In this document: one piece after another, positions 35,521 to 44,645 of the stretch
How positions within the stretch are numbered: position 1 is the stretch's first letter
How the letters are laid out: each line of letters begins with the position of its first letter
NCBI RefSeq assembly: GCF_000317475.1
Contig: NC_019729.1
Span: 1,750,501 to 1,814,500 of the forward strand
Direction: 5' to 3'
Length of the DNA: 64,000 nt
Source: Oscillatoria nigro-viridis PCC 7112
GTDB lineage: Bacteria > Cyanobacteriota > Cyanobacteriia > Cyanobacteriales > Microcoleaceae
Notes under the pieces: generated by a model
The model's input: the letters and a program-made list of their open reading frames with translations, nothing else
Told to the model about the DNA's origin: nothing
Database searches by the model: none
Program-made: the position numbers and the translations under genes

Positions 35521-37473
35521 TTAGATTTTTAAGACGCCTTCGGGATTCACCGTCAAGAGCGATCGCCTCTGCAAACCCTCCTGATATAAAATAGCATTAG
35601 CTGCCAACAAACCGCTGCTAACCGCCCTTTCCATTAAACCGCACGGAAACGGCATTTTCACCCAATCTCCCGCAAACAAAAGATTGGGAACAGCGCAGCA
35701 AGTTTCTGGTCTTTCCGCATAACTACCGGGCGGATATCCAGAGAAATTCTTTTGATTTACCAATTCCCGGTGCAGCATATTTGCCTCTTTTAATTCCGGC
35801 ACAATTTCGTACAATTCTTGCTCAAAAGTAGCCAATAAAACTTGCTGGTTCGGAAATTCCTTCTCCTTGTAACAATAAGCGTGCAGTTCCACTACACTAC
35901 CGCCAGTTTTCTGATTCCACTCGATGAACTGATCCTGAATTTTGTGGTAAAGCGTAATGCTGTCAGTCAGTTTGTAGCCGGAAAGCGAACTGAAATTGCT
36001 GTGTTCCCATGGAAATTCGCGATCGAACCAAAAACGACCCACCGCAAACGGATCGGCTATTTTCAAACTCTCTATCCGACTCTGCACCTGCGGATTCACC
36101 TCACCGCTGGCTAAACTAAACAAATGCTGAATCCCCGGAACATCTGCCGCAAAAACATAGTAATCAGCCTTCAATGTTTCCGCGAAATTCTGCGTCTGGG
36201 AATTGTTCGCCGCGGAAACCAACTGTACCTCATCTGCTTTTTCATCGACCACCTTAAATCGAGGCAAATCCCGCTGAGCAGGCCCGCTGACAACTCGCCC
36301 TTCGGCATCAAAAACTGCCCCGTGACAAGGACAGTGAAATTGACCGTCGTTTTGTTTCTGAACTGTGCAGCCTTGGTGAGTGCAGCTCAGAGAAATTGCT
36401 TCTTTTCCCGACGGTGCCGCGGCAAATACGCTGTCCCCAGCGCCGAAATATTCGGTAGAGTTGCTGTCAGTTAACAGCGCGTTTCGCTTCACCCAAAAAG
36501 GTATTTTACTTTGCACGTCTCCTGACTGGTAACTCAGAGAATCAATCTTGCCGTTTTCCCAGCGAAGTTCACTGACTGCGACATCTGTTAATACTTTGCC
36601 GCCTTTGCTTTCAATCGCTCTGGCAATAGGCTGCACCAAACTCGTGCCCATATCTTGCCGCGTGCCGTTGAAGGCCAAACCCTCTGGATTTCCGAAAAAG
36701 TAAAAGTGGAAGAATTGCATTAATTCTCCCGCGCTCAATTCGTCGGGAGCGTTGAGGCTGGACTTGGCAAAAGGCAGAAAATACAAGTCATAAAGTCCGC
36801 GCGGAAATTCACCTGTTACCCAGTCGGCAACTGATATATTGTCGAGGCGATCGAAACTTTTTTGAGTTTGAAAACCGCCTATTTCTCGAAACACTTCCCA
36901 GTGAGCGGGTTTTGTCAGATTGATTCCCCACTTGAGCCGATTGGGAGAAGATATCCCCAAGTCAACTATATTCCAGGGGAAAGCTGAATGGTTGGGACGG
37001 AAAACTTCGGGTTTGTATTTGCCGTCTCGAAACAGAACGGCGTAGGATTCTAAAGATACAAAGTTATCGGTAATTTCTAGTTCTTCAACCACACTTTTGA
37101 GGTTGTAGTATTGCGGAAAAAAACCGTGGAAACCGTGTTCCATCATAAAAGTTTCGTTCCCGACTTGAATCGGCCAACTAGCAATTTTGCCGCCGAGTTG
37201 GGGCGATTTCTCGAGCAATGTTACGGCGAAACCCCGCTGGGAGAGTTCGTAAGCACAGGCGAGCCCGGCCAAGCCTGCCCCGACAACTGCAACGGTTTTG
37301 CGCTGATTCAGTATTCGCGGCAAGTCAAGAGAATCTTGCACAAAAACGGCGGGCTCTGGCTTGGAAAACCGAGAGTAGCCCAGCAGCCCGCCGGCGGCAC
37401 CGACTCCGAGGAATTTGAGGGCGGTTCTTCGAGAAACTGGTTGGGATAGCGGTGAATTGGTTGATTGACTCAT
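35521..37473 (-). CDS. FAD-dependent carotenoid desaturase/methyltransferase-like enzyme with Rieske domain (CrtU/CruE type)
   Basis: About 650 residues from the ATG at 37473. A twin-arginine-like start SRRTALKFLGVGAAGG is followed by the dinucleotide-binding VVGAGLAGLACAYEL and LEKSPQLGGK, then desaturase-like HGFHGFFPQYYNL and FPRGLYDLYFLPFAKS. A Rieske domain is inserted (about 385-440): CTHQGC and CPCHGAVFD. The end VLLFAGDWVKMP-like (LLFAGDWVKMPFPCG) matches phytoene/zeta-carotene desaturase relatives. The Rieske insert and the context recall beta-carotene desaturase/methyltransferases (CrtU/CruE) that make aromatic carotenoids. Same strand as the methyltransferase and Rieske oxygenase, 290 bp upstream of them. 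Family is sure; substrate is inferred. Confidence 0.75.
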   Translation of the reverse strand: MSQSTNSPLSQPVSRRTALKFLGVGAAGGLLGYSRFSKPEPAVFVQDSLDLPRILNQRKTVAVVGAGLAGLACAYELSQRGFAVTLLEKSPQLGGKIASWPIQVGNETFMMEHGFHGFFPQYYNLKSVVEELEITDNFVSLESYAVLFRDGKYKPEVFRPNHSAFPWNIVDLGISSPNRLKWGINLTKPAHWEVFREIGGFQTQKSFDRLDNISVADWVTGEFPRGLYDLYFLPFAKSSLNAPDELSAGELMQFFHFYFFGNPEGLAFNGTRQDMGTSLVQPIARAIESKGGKVLTDVAVSELRWENGKIDSLSYQSGDVQSKIPFWVKRNALLTDSNSTEYFGAGDSVFAAAPSGKEAISLSCTHQGCTVQKQNDGQFHCPCHGAVFDAEGRVVSGPAQRDLPRFKVVDEKADEVQLVSAANNSQTQNFAETLKADYYVFAADVPGIQHLFSLASGEVNPQVQSRIESLKIADPFAVGRFWFDREFPWEHSNFSSLSGYKLTDSITLYHKIQDQFIEWNQKTGGSVVELHAYCYKEKEFPNQQVLLATFEQELYEIVPELKEANMLHRELVNQKNFSGYPPGSYAERPETCCAVPNLLFAGDWVKMPFPCGLMERAVSSGLLAANAILYQEGLQRRSLLTVNPEGVLKI

Positions 37474-37628
37474 CAGCGATACGCGGTAACGGGCTTTAAA
37501 CACAAATACGCCATAAGGCATATATCATAGACCGAAATCGCGATATGTGAAGAAATACTAAGACACGTGCTCCAGTCCGATCGCGATCGCACTTGACACC
37601 GTACTATCGGACACAATCTATCTCAGGT

Positions 37629-39467
37629 ATGATGTCTTTTGGGTTAATGTTAATTAGTGTTATGCCCGCTACACCAAAACCCAACTCTAAAACCCATCAC
37701 CTAAAATCCATAGACTTATTACCCGTGACAGTTAAACTATTGTGGAAATTGCGCCGCCGAAAGTTTCTTAAAGCTTTCTCGATCGGCTTAGCAGCCCCAT
37801 TTTTTTATAACAGCGCAGCACCTTCTCAAAACTATTCAAATTCCGAAAAAAGTGCATTAGCGAAAGCGTTGCGATCCGAAGGAAAGCCCGCCCCTACGGG
37901 GGCTACGCCAACGCAGAGGATCGCCACCAATCCCACAGCCAGAGAAAACCAAAAAGCCGGCACCGCCGACTGGGAGTTAGAAAATCCTGCCACCAAGCGA
38001 GAAATCGAAGGTTACGCCTCTTTGACCAGCGTCAATGTCGGCAGCGAAATTAAATTATTTGTCAACACGAAAGAACCGAATTATACCATAGAAATATTCC
38101 GCACCGGATGGTATGACGGACTCGGCGGGCGGCGGATGAACGACCCAATTATTCGCAAGGGAACCAGACAGCCTCCGCCGAAAGAAGATGAAGCATCGGG
38201 ACTGATAGAATGCGATTGGAAAGACCCGTATATTTTGCGAATTCCCGATCGCACCGAGGACTGGATAAGCGGCATTTATTTAGCCAAACTAACAGCCAGC
38301 CGAACTGGAAAGCAAAGTTATATCATATTTGTAGTCCGGGATGACGATCGCAAATCCGACATTTTATTTCAATCCAGCGTCACCACTTTTCAAGCATACA
38401 ACAATTGGGGCTACAAATCGCTTTACCGCTGGAACAGTCAGGGAAAACAAGCTTACAAAGTTTCCTTTAATCGGCCCTACGCCATGAGTCCCAACCGCAA
38501 GGCAGCTTACGGCGTAGGTGCGGGGGAATTTCTGACCAATTTTCAGCCAAAAAGGAGGACTTCGAGCGCTGGTTGGGAATACAATATGGTCAGGTGGCTG
38601 GAAAAAGAAGGCTACGACGTTACCTATGCCACCAACATCGACACGCATTTTAACTCCCGGTTGCTGTTGTCTCACAAAGCATTTTTGTCCGTAGGTCACG
38701 ACGAATATTGGTCGCGAGATATGCGGGAAAATATAGAAGCAGCTAGAGATGAAGGCGTCAGTATCGGCTTTTTTGCTTCCAATATTTGCTACTGGCAGAT
38801 TCGCCTAGAACCCAGCCGGATTACCGGCGAAGTAAACCGAACTGTAGTTGCTTATAAAGAAATGGCCGATTTAGACCCTCTGGGCGGATTGAAAGTCAAA
38901 CTTGGCGCCGTTAATTCGCCGGTAGAAATAGCGGCAGGCGGGCAATTAAACTACGGCATCGACAAACCAGAACGCGCTGAAATAGCAACAACTAATCATA
39001 AATCTCCAGCACTTTATTCTTTAGTAACAACTCGCTGGCGAGACCGCACTCTCGGCAGTCCAGAAGATGCTTTAATCGGCGTCATGTACGAGACATTTCA
39101 AGTTAATTCTGATATTGTCATTGATGAAAATGCCCCAGGTTGGCTGCTAGAAAAAACTGGGTTAAAAAAGGGCGACAAGTTGCCCGGACTTTTGGGTTAT
39201 GAAGTCGATCGAATGTTTGGCAATGCCCCTAAAAATATAGTTCGAGTCGCCCATTCTCCATACCCTCACGGCGGCGGCACTCGGTATGCTGACATGACGG
39301 TTTATACAGCAGATTCGGGCGCGACAGTATTCGCCACCGGTTCGATGCAGTGGGGTTGGGGATTGGACGATTACAATGCGCCACAGTTGCGGCCGCCAGT
39401 TTTAAATGCCGGAGCTCAGCAGATAACGCGAAATGTTTTGGCAAAGCTGTTAAGTTGCGGTCATTAG
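37629..39467 (+). CDS. N,N-dimethylformamidase large-subunit-like secreted protein
   Basis: About 612 residues from the ATG at 37629 (start uncertain; a TTG at 37593 and an ATG at 37662 are also possible). A Tat-like signal RRRKFLKAFSIGLAAP lies at about 40-60, followed by a low-complexity stretch encoded by a CCGCCCCTACGGGGG-type palindrome. The main domain matches the C-terminal domain of dimethylformamidase beta subunits: FQAYNNWGYKSLYRWN, MVRWLEKEGYDVTYATNID, LSVGHDEYWSRDMRENIEAARD, FATGSMQWGWGLDDYN. The family is widespread in bacteria with mostly unknown substrates. Probably exported folded. Divergent from the FAD/Rieske gene. Confidence 0.75.
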   Translation: MMSFGLMLISVMPATPKPNSKTHHLKSIDLLPVTVKLLWKLRRRKFLKAFSIGLAAPFFYNSAAPSQNYSNSEKSALAKALRSEGKPAPTGATPTQRIATNPTARENQKAGTADWELENPATKREIEGYASLTSVNVGSEIKLFVNTKEPNYTIEIFRTGWYDGLGGRRMNDPIIRKGTRQPPPKEDEASGLIECDWKDPYILRIPDRTEDWISGIYLAKLTASRTGKQSYIIFVVRDDDRKSDILFQSSVTTFQAYNNWGYKSLYRWNSQGKQAYKVSFNRPYAMSPNRKAAYGVGAGEFLTNFQPKRRTSSAGWEYNMVRWLEKEGYDVTYATNIDTHFNSRLLLSHKAFLSVGHDEYWSRDMRENIEAARDEGVSIGFFASNICYWQIRLEPSRITGEVNRTVVAYKEMADLDPLGGLKVKLGAVNSPVEIAAGGQLNYGIDKPERAEIATTNHKSPALYSLVTTRWRDRTLGSPEDALIGVMYETFQVNSDIVIDENAPGWLLEKTGLKKGDKLPGLLGYEVDRMFGNAPKNIVRVAHSPYPHGGGTRYADMTVYTADSGATVFATGSMQWGWGLDDYNAPQLRPPVLNAGAQQITRNVLAKLLSCGH

Positions 39468-39929
39468 TCAGTTGTTAATTGTTATTGGTTATTTGTAATA
39501 TGAATACGATCGGGTGGAAAAATTGGTTTTTACGGGCAGGATTGACGGCTTTTTTTGTTGTTTACAAGTACCTGTTTCTGCTATAATTCAAGCTACAGCG
39601 GTTCTCACAAAAATGAGGTATGCCTTATTCCCACTCCAGGCCTATGCCCGAGAGTACCTCATCTTTTTGAGAAAGGCTATAGCAGTAAAACTGAAATATT
39701 CCGGCCCCAAGTTGTCGGCGCCCAAAATCTACAATCCGCCGGACTTTACCGCCAACCTTGCAATACTTTGCTCCAGTTTGAGAGCGGGTGACTTTGATTG
39801 TTTGAACTTAATTAACAACCCAATATATCCGCGCTCAAAAGTAATTATTTAAAACTTACCCAACAGTGAAATTGCTGCATCTGGTTGAATGATTTTAGGC
39901 GATGTATTGCGGCTGATTGGTGCTTTTAA
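39468..39929. other. Intergenic with no supported gene
   Basis: A 112-codon open frame (39514-39852) has no Shine-Dalgarno, no domain and unusual composition; rejected. Region leads into decayed CHAT sequence. Confidence 0.4.
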
Positions 39930-40205
39930 AAATTCACAAATCCTAGAGAACCCGAACTCAAGAAAAACCCTCAAATTGAAACATTAGTATTTGTACTGGA
40001 CGGGAATTTGCGGCAGATACCGATGAGAGTGCTTGACAACGGGAAAGTCGAGAAGTATTTAGTAGAAGATAAATATGCGAGATCCATTTAGGGACACCTC
40101 CAAGTTTTTGCACCTCAACCGCTACAACATCAACTAAAAGTCTTCGTCGGCGGCATAGGTGAACCGCAAAATATTGAGGTAAAAACTTATTTTTTAGGTC
40201 GGTAG
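39930..40205 (+). pseudogene. Remnant of a CHAT-domain gene
   Basis: One frame reads NPQIETLVFVLDGNLRQIPM, RVLDNGKVEKYLVEDKYA, then a TAG (40089-40091), then LQVFAPQPLQHQLKVFVGGIGE. This matches the N-terminal half of CHAT domains (compare ETLLFCVGAGLRTVPLAAMHDGQ core in the intact CHAT protein at 40809). The catalytic His/Cys half is missing. Confidence 0.75.
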
Positions 40206-40249
40206 TTGTGAATTTTCCTACAAATGCGCCAGATAGAGTTGTGTTGGGA

Positions 40250-40453
40250 TTACGCACAAAAATCCCGAGCATTTTCGGAGTAAAAATTAGTAGTTTGGGG
40301 CCAGTTAATGATTTTATTTTTTTCAATCTGGGTGATTAATTTGGTCATAGCTTGCTGTCGCCATAAAGTTCTAGACTGGTGATTTTTAGCAATTATAGCT
40401 AGCTGTTTGAGCCGATCGTCAATTTCATCGTTAGCAGGCATCTCTTGTTCCAA
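40250..40453 (-). pseudogene. Truncated N-terminus of a cyanobacterial sigma-70-like factor
   Basis: The first about 50 residues (DEIDDRLKQLAIIAKNHQS, RTLWRQQAMTKLITQIEK) resemble the N-terminus of the sigma-70-like proteins that often precede DUF1822 and CHAT genes in filamentous cyanobacteria. After about residue 50 the likeness ends and a stop follows at 67 codons; the full protein is usually about 200. It is divergent from the CHAT gene. Recognition rests on memory of the family, so moderate confidence. Confidence 0.45.
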
Positions 40454-40808
40454 GGATACTCATAAAAATTTGTTCTAAGCAGCGATGCAGCCGGCCGGAG
40501 TTCAGCTATTTCTCCGATCGAGATCGGCTGGTGCGGCCACATCCTCCTGCAGAGCCCTCTATTCGTTTCTCAGCCGGAATCTGCGATTTTTATGCAAAAC
40601 TTCTGCATAATCTACAAAAGTTTACATAAATCGCGAATTTCTTGGGGCGGGGACTCTGTTGGTGCTGGTGTCCACGCCCTACGGCAGAGATTTGCGGTTT
40701 GTCTTGAATGCTATAATCGTGCCGCGATCGCCCGCACAGCCAAATATTCCCAGCCACATACTTTTGCCAACTGCTGCCGCCAACTGCGCCCTCAACCGCC
40801 CCAAAACC

Positions 40809-42230
40809 ATGCACTATCAATCCCCGCAGCAACGCCAAAAACACGCGACTCATCAAAAAATTAAAAAAGCTATTTTTTACTGTTTGACAGCAATATTTTT
40901 CTGCTGGAGCACGGCGAACCTCGCTACAATTGCCCAAAACACAGGCCAGGGCGGGCCGGGCGGGCAAGAAATGAGAAATTTGCTCGATCGGGGAAACCTC
41001 ACCGAAGCCGTAACCAGAATCGAACAAGACTGGGAAGAAGACTATCAAAAATACTTTGAACAAGACTTTAAGGCCCGTGCGAAAACCGCCGCAGCAATAT
41101 CAAAAACTCTCTCCCGCCTGGCAGTTCAAACAAAGAAAAAACCAGCTTTAATTTACGCCCTCCCGCGCACCGACCAACTAGAATTAATCTTAATATTGCC
41201 CGATCGCCCGCCCATTCTCCGCAGCATCCCGGAAGCCCAACAAGAGAAACTGCTCTCAGTAGTCAAAAAATTCAGCAGCGAAATCACCAACCCCGTAAAA
41301 CTCAACACCACCAGCTATCTAGAACCAGCCCAACAACTCTACCAATGGATAATTGCACCCCTAGAAACAGATTTGCAAACAGCAAGAATTGAAACATTGC
41401 TGTTCTGCGTCGGCGCAGGTTTGCGAACCGTACCCCTAGCAGCAATGCACGACGGACAGCAATTTCTGATCCAAAAATACAGCCTCGCCCGCATCCCCGC
41501 CTTCAAATTCACAGACAGCAATTACACCAACCTCAGAAACACCCAAGTCCTAGCAATGGGAGCATCAAAGTTTTCGGAAACGGCAAACAAAGAACCGCTG
41601 CCTGCAGTGCCGTTAGAATTGGGCGCGATCGCCCGACAGTGGCCCGGTCAATCCTTTCTCAACGAAGATTTCACCATAGTAAACTTGCAATCCCAGCGAC
41701 TGCAACAAAAATACGGAATCATCCACCTCGCCACCCACGCGGAATTCCGCCCCGGAACCCCAAATAACTCCTACATTCAATTTTGGGACACCCAACTGGG
41801 CCTCGATCAAATGAGAGATTTAAAATGGAACAATCCGCCCCTCGAACTGTTAGTATTAAGCGCCTGCAGAACCGCCTTGGGAGACAAAGAAGCAGAACTC
41901 GGATTTGCCGGTTTAGCGCTGCAATCCGGAGCAAAATCAGCCCTCGCCAGCTTGTGGTACGTCAGCGATGCGGGAACTCTCGCCCTGATGAGTGAGTTTT
42001 ACCAGCAGTTAAAAATCCGCAGGCAAAACGACCCTCCAATCATTAAAGCTGAAGCTCTCAGGCAAGCACAAATTGCCGAGATCGAAGGCAAAGTGACGAT
42101 CGAACGCGGTAAACTGCGAAGTTCCCGAGACGAAACTCCCTTGCCCCCGTCCATCCCCAAACTCGACAGCAAAGATTTATCTCATCCGTATTATTGGGCA
42201 GCTTTCAGCATGATCGGCAGTCCTTGGTAA
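40809..42230 (+). CDS. Secreted or anchored CHAT-domain (caspase-like) protein
   Basis: 473 residues from the ATG at 40809, which puts a signal anchor (KKAIFYCLTAIFFCWSTANL) near the N-terminus; the longer open frame upstream has no signal. A helical region (about 60-130) precedes the CHAT domain (about 150-473). The catalytic dyad is intact: His in IIHLATHAEF and Cys in LVLSACRTALG. The C-terminus HPYYWAAFSMIGSPW is typical. CHAT proteins are caspase/separase-like peptidases, often activated by partner domains. No TPR repeats are present. It lies in a divergent locus with sigma-factor and CHAT remnants. Confidence 0.88.
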   Translation: MHYQSPQQRQKHATHQKIKKAIFYCLTAIFFCWSTANLATIAQNTGQGGPGGQEMRNLLDRGNLTEAVTRIEQDWEEDYQKYFEQDFKARAKTAAAISKTLSRLAVQTKKKPALIYALPRTDQLELILILPDRPPILRSIPEAQQEKLLSVVKKFSSEITNPVKLNTTSYLEPAQQLYQWIIAPLETDLQTARIETLLFCVGAGLRTVPLAAMHDGQQFLIQKYSLARIPAFKFTDSNYTNLRNTQVLAMGASKFSETANKEPLPAVPLELGAIARQWPGQSFLNEDFTIVNLQSQRLQQKYGIIHLATHAEFRPGTPNNSYIQFWDTQLGLDQMRDLKWNNPPLELLVLSACRTALGDKEAELGFAGLALQSGAKSALASLWYVSDAGTLALMSEFYQQLKIRRQNDPPIIKAEALRQAQIAEIEGKVTIERGKLRSSRDETPLPPSIPKLDSKDLSHPYYWAAFSMIGSPW

Positions 42231-42499
42231 GTGCCCGAAAGAAACAGGCTTTTGGGCCTGTTCCACGATAATTGTGCGCGAGATCCGTAGCGAAACGGCA
42301 TTGCCTAAGTCCGGCGCCGGGATCTACCGATCGCACAGAAGAAACTCAAATTCGGGTTCTGTAATCCTGCGCGCTTTTTCTTGACCGATAGTGGTGATAA
42401 ACTGTACGAGATAAAGTAATTCAATGCCTGTAGCTGTCGGCAAACAACCCGCCGCCAACCTGTGACGAATCAAGCGGGAGCCTTCAAGGGGAAAGAAAG

Positions 42500-44587
42500 A
42501 TGAAAAAATTAGAATTTTTGCTACAGAAAGAAGGCGATCGCGCCTGGTTGCCCCTAGAAACCTCAGACGTGGAAATTCTAGAAGGTAAATACCGTGTGGT
42601 TGCTCGCATTCAGCACCCCAACACCGACATCGAAATTCGCGTTACCCATACTTCCTTCGACCCAGGGGCGCAGCGGAAAGTCCAAAGCCGATCGGCCCGC
42701 ACCAACCCCGAAGGATTAGTCGTGATCATTCCCTACACCAGGCTCAAACCCGGACTGTGGGAACTATCCTGCTTGCCAGATCCCAAATCAACACCACTAA
42801 AACCTTGGCAGTACGGCGTTCAGTTGGAAGTATTGCCCGCAGAATCGGACACCTCCGAACCCCTACCGCCGATCGACCAAATCGAACCTGCAGCTTCCGC
42901 AGCAGCCCCACAAATCGCAGCACCGGTCGATCGCGCAGCCCCACAAATCGCAGCACCGGTCGATCGCCCCGCACCAACCCAAATCCCAGCAGCCGATTCA
43001 GCACCGCAGCCGACCAAAATCTACCAATTCCCAATTCCCCAAACCCCCCAACCTCAACCGCACGTCAAACTCGAACTCGTCCTCGATCGAGAAACCTTCG
43101 TCACCCAACTCGGTCGCCCCTTAATCATTTCCGGCAAAATCGACATTCCCCAACACCCCCAACAAAGCAGAAAAACAGCAACTCTCATCCCCGAATCCGA
43201 AGCGCTAGAACTCAAACAACTCATCGGTTCAGCACAACTGCAAATTTACCTGCGCGACCCCCAAACCTCAAAAATTCTCGCAGAAATCCAGCAGCCGATG
43301 CCAGAACAAGTTCCCCCCTGCATCTTTGCCTGCGTCACCTACATCCCAACCGAGTGCAAAAGCCGCCTAATTTTAGGAGAAGCAATTCTCAGCAGCGGCG
43401 GCGTCACCCTAGCCACCAAACTATTCACAATTACAGCCCGTTTAGAGCACCTTCTAGAGGAAATTAAAGACAATTTCATCGAAGAAAAGCATCAAGCCGA
43501 ACTCTCCCCAACAGCCTCAAAACAGCCTGGAAGCGCCAAAAATCTATCCTTCCTCAAGCTAGTACAAAAATCCTTAGACCCTCCCTCCCCCGCCGAACCT
43601 CCAACCAAGGAAGCCCTACCCCCTCTACTGGCTTCGCGTCACACCCCAGGTGCAGGCGGTCTAGAATTGCCCGCATTCGGTAACAAACTGCCCGACAGCA
43701 GCCGATCGCAATTGCTCTTAGAAATCTCCAATTCGCCTCGAACTGCCCCAGAGTCGATCGACCCACAAACCAAAGCCTCAGACATCCCAAATCCCACTCA
43801 AACAGCCGAAATCGGAGCGATCGACCAAAAACCCGAAAACAGCCCCCAACCAGAAACAACAGCCCCAGAAACCCCGCCAGCGCCCACAAAACAGGCATTT
43901 CAAACCTTAAACGTCGAAAGTCGATTTTGGTCGCGACTGAGTTCCCTAGCCAGCAACGCCGAATCTCCCGACTGGCTCAAAGCAACCACCCTGTCGCCAA
44001 CTCCAAAAGCAGCCGCAAATAGCAGCGACGAAATTGCCGTTGTGGAAGAAAGCAGCCCAACCCAGCAGCAACCAGAAACCAGCGAAACAATTTCCGATCC
44101 CAAATCTACTAGCCCCGAAGCTAGAGAATTTGTCGTTTTTGACGAGCCCCCGCAGCCGAAACAAGTTGCTCAAAAAATTGCAACTGTCTCAGCAGAAGAC
44201 ACTCCCCCGATTCCCTACGTTTTGCCAGAAGACGAGTTAGTACCGATGCCGGTTTTGGAATTGCCGCGCGCCGAAATCATTGCGGGCCAGGCTGTAAAAG
44301 TCCAAGTGCAACTCCCGGAATTAATGCCCCGAATTTATGTGAAAGTTTGGGTGTACGATCGGCAAACCTACCTGATTCTCGACGGGCCGCGCTGGATTAC
44401 CGAATTTAAATCTAACGGGTTGGGAAACGTCCGAGCAAGTGTTGAGTTAGAGATTCCCTACGGCTGCATGGAAGTCGAATTTGAGGCGATCGCAGTCGAA
44501 ATGCAAACTCAGCGGGAAAGCCACAAAATAAGCATTCACCGCCAAGTTTTACCCCCAGCCGGGCCAACTTTACCCCTCGAAGGGTAA
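42500..44587 (+). CDS. Large low-complexity protein next to CHAT gene, unknown function
   Basis: 695 residues, no signal peptide. An N-terminal beta-rich domain (about 1-115: DRAWLPLETSDVEILEGKYR core, HPNTDIEIRVTHTS, GLWELSCLPDPKS) is followed by P/A/S/Q/E-rich disordered stretches (about 115-190 and 340-570), a middle domain (about 195-320, LVLDRETFVTQLGRPLIISGKI core) and a C-terminal beta domain (about 590-690, VQVQLPELMPRIYVKVWVYD, VELEIPYGCMEVEFEAIAV). The outer domains look Ig-like. GGGGAAAGAAAG precedes the ATG. It follows the CHAT gene by 270 bp, suggesting a joint function, but I do not recognise the family. Confidence 0.72.
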   Translation: MKKLEFLLQKEGDRAWLPLETSDVEILEGKYRVVARIQHPNTDIEIRVTHTSFDPGAQRKVQSRSARTNPEGLVVIIPYTRLKPGLWELSCLPDPKSTPLKPWQYGVQLEVLPAESDTSEPLPPIDQIEPAASAAAPQIAAPVDRAAPQIAAPVDRPAPTQIPAADSAPQPTKIYQFPIPQTPQPQPHVKLELVLDRETFVTQLGRPLIISGKIDIPQHPQQSRKTATLIPESEALELKQLIGSAQLQIYLRDPQTSKILAEIQQPMPEQVPPCIFACVTYIPTECKSRLILGEAILSSGGVTLATKLFTITARLEHLLEEIKDNFIEEKHQAELSPTASKQPGSAKNLSFLKLVQKSLDPPSPAEPPTKEALPPLLASRHTPGAGGLELPAFGNKLPDSSRSQLLLEISNSPRTAPESIDPQTKASDIPNPTQTAEIGAIDQKPENSPQPETTAPETPPAPTKQAFQTLNVESRFWSRLSSLASNAESPDWLKATTLSPTPKAAANSSDEIAVVEESSPTQQQPETSETISDPKSTSPEAREFVVFDEPPQPKQVAQKIATVSAEDTPPIPYVLPEDELVPMPVLELPRAEIIAGQAVKVQVQLPELMPRIYVKVWVYDRQTYLILDGPRWITEFKSNGLGNVRASVELEIPYGCMEVEFEAIAVEMQTQRESHKISIHRQVLPPAGPTLPLEG
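42902..42967 (+). repeat. 33-bp perfect tandem duplication in coding sequence
   Basis: Two exact copies (42902-42934, 42935-42967) encode AAPQIAAPVDR twice in the disordered linker of the 695-residue protein. Each unit ends in a CGATCGC HIP1-like half site. Confidence 0.9.
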
Positions 44588-44645
44588 GCCCAAATCCCCG
44601 TGCATCCCCGTTCATCCGCTGACATCTGCGGTTAAAAAATCCTAC

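Noticed and set aside
39514-39852. 112-codon plus-strand open frame
   Set aside because: Composition unlike neighbours, no start signal and no domain; lies in a decaying region.
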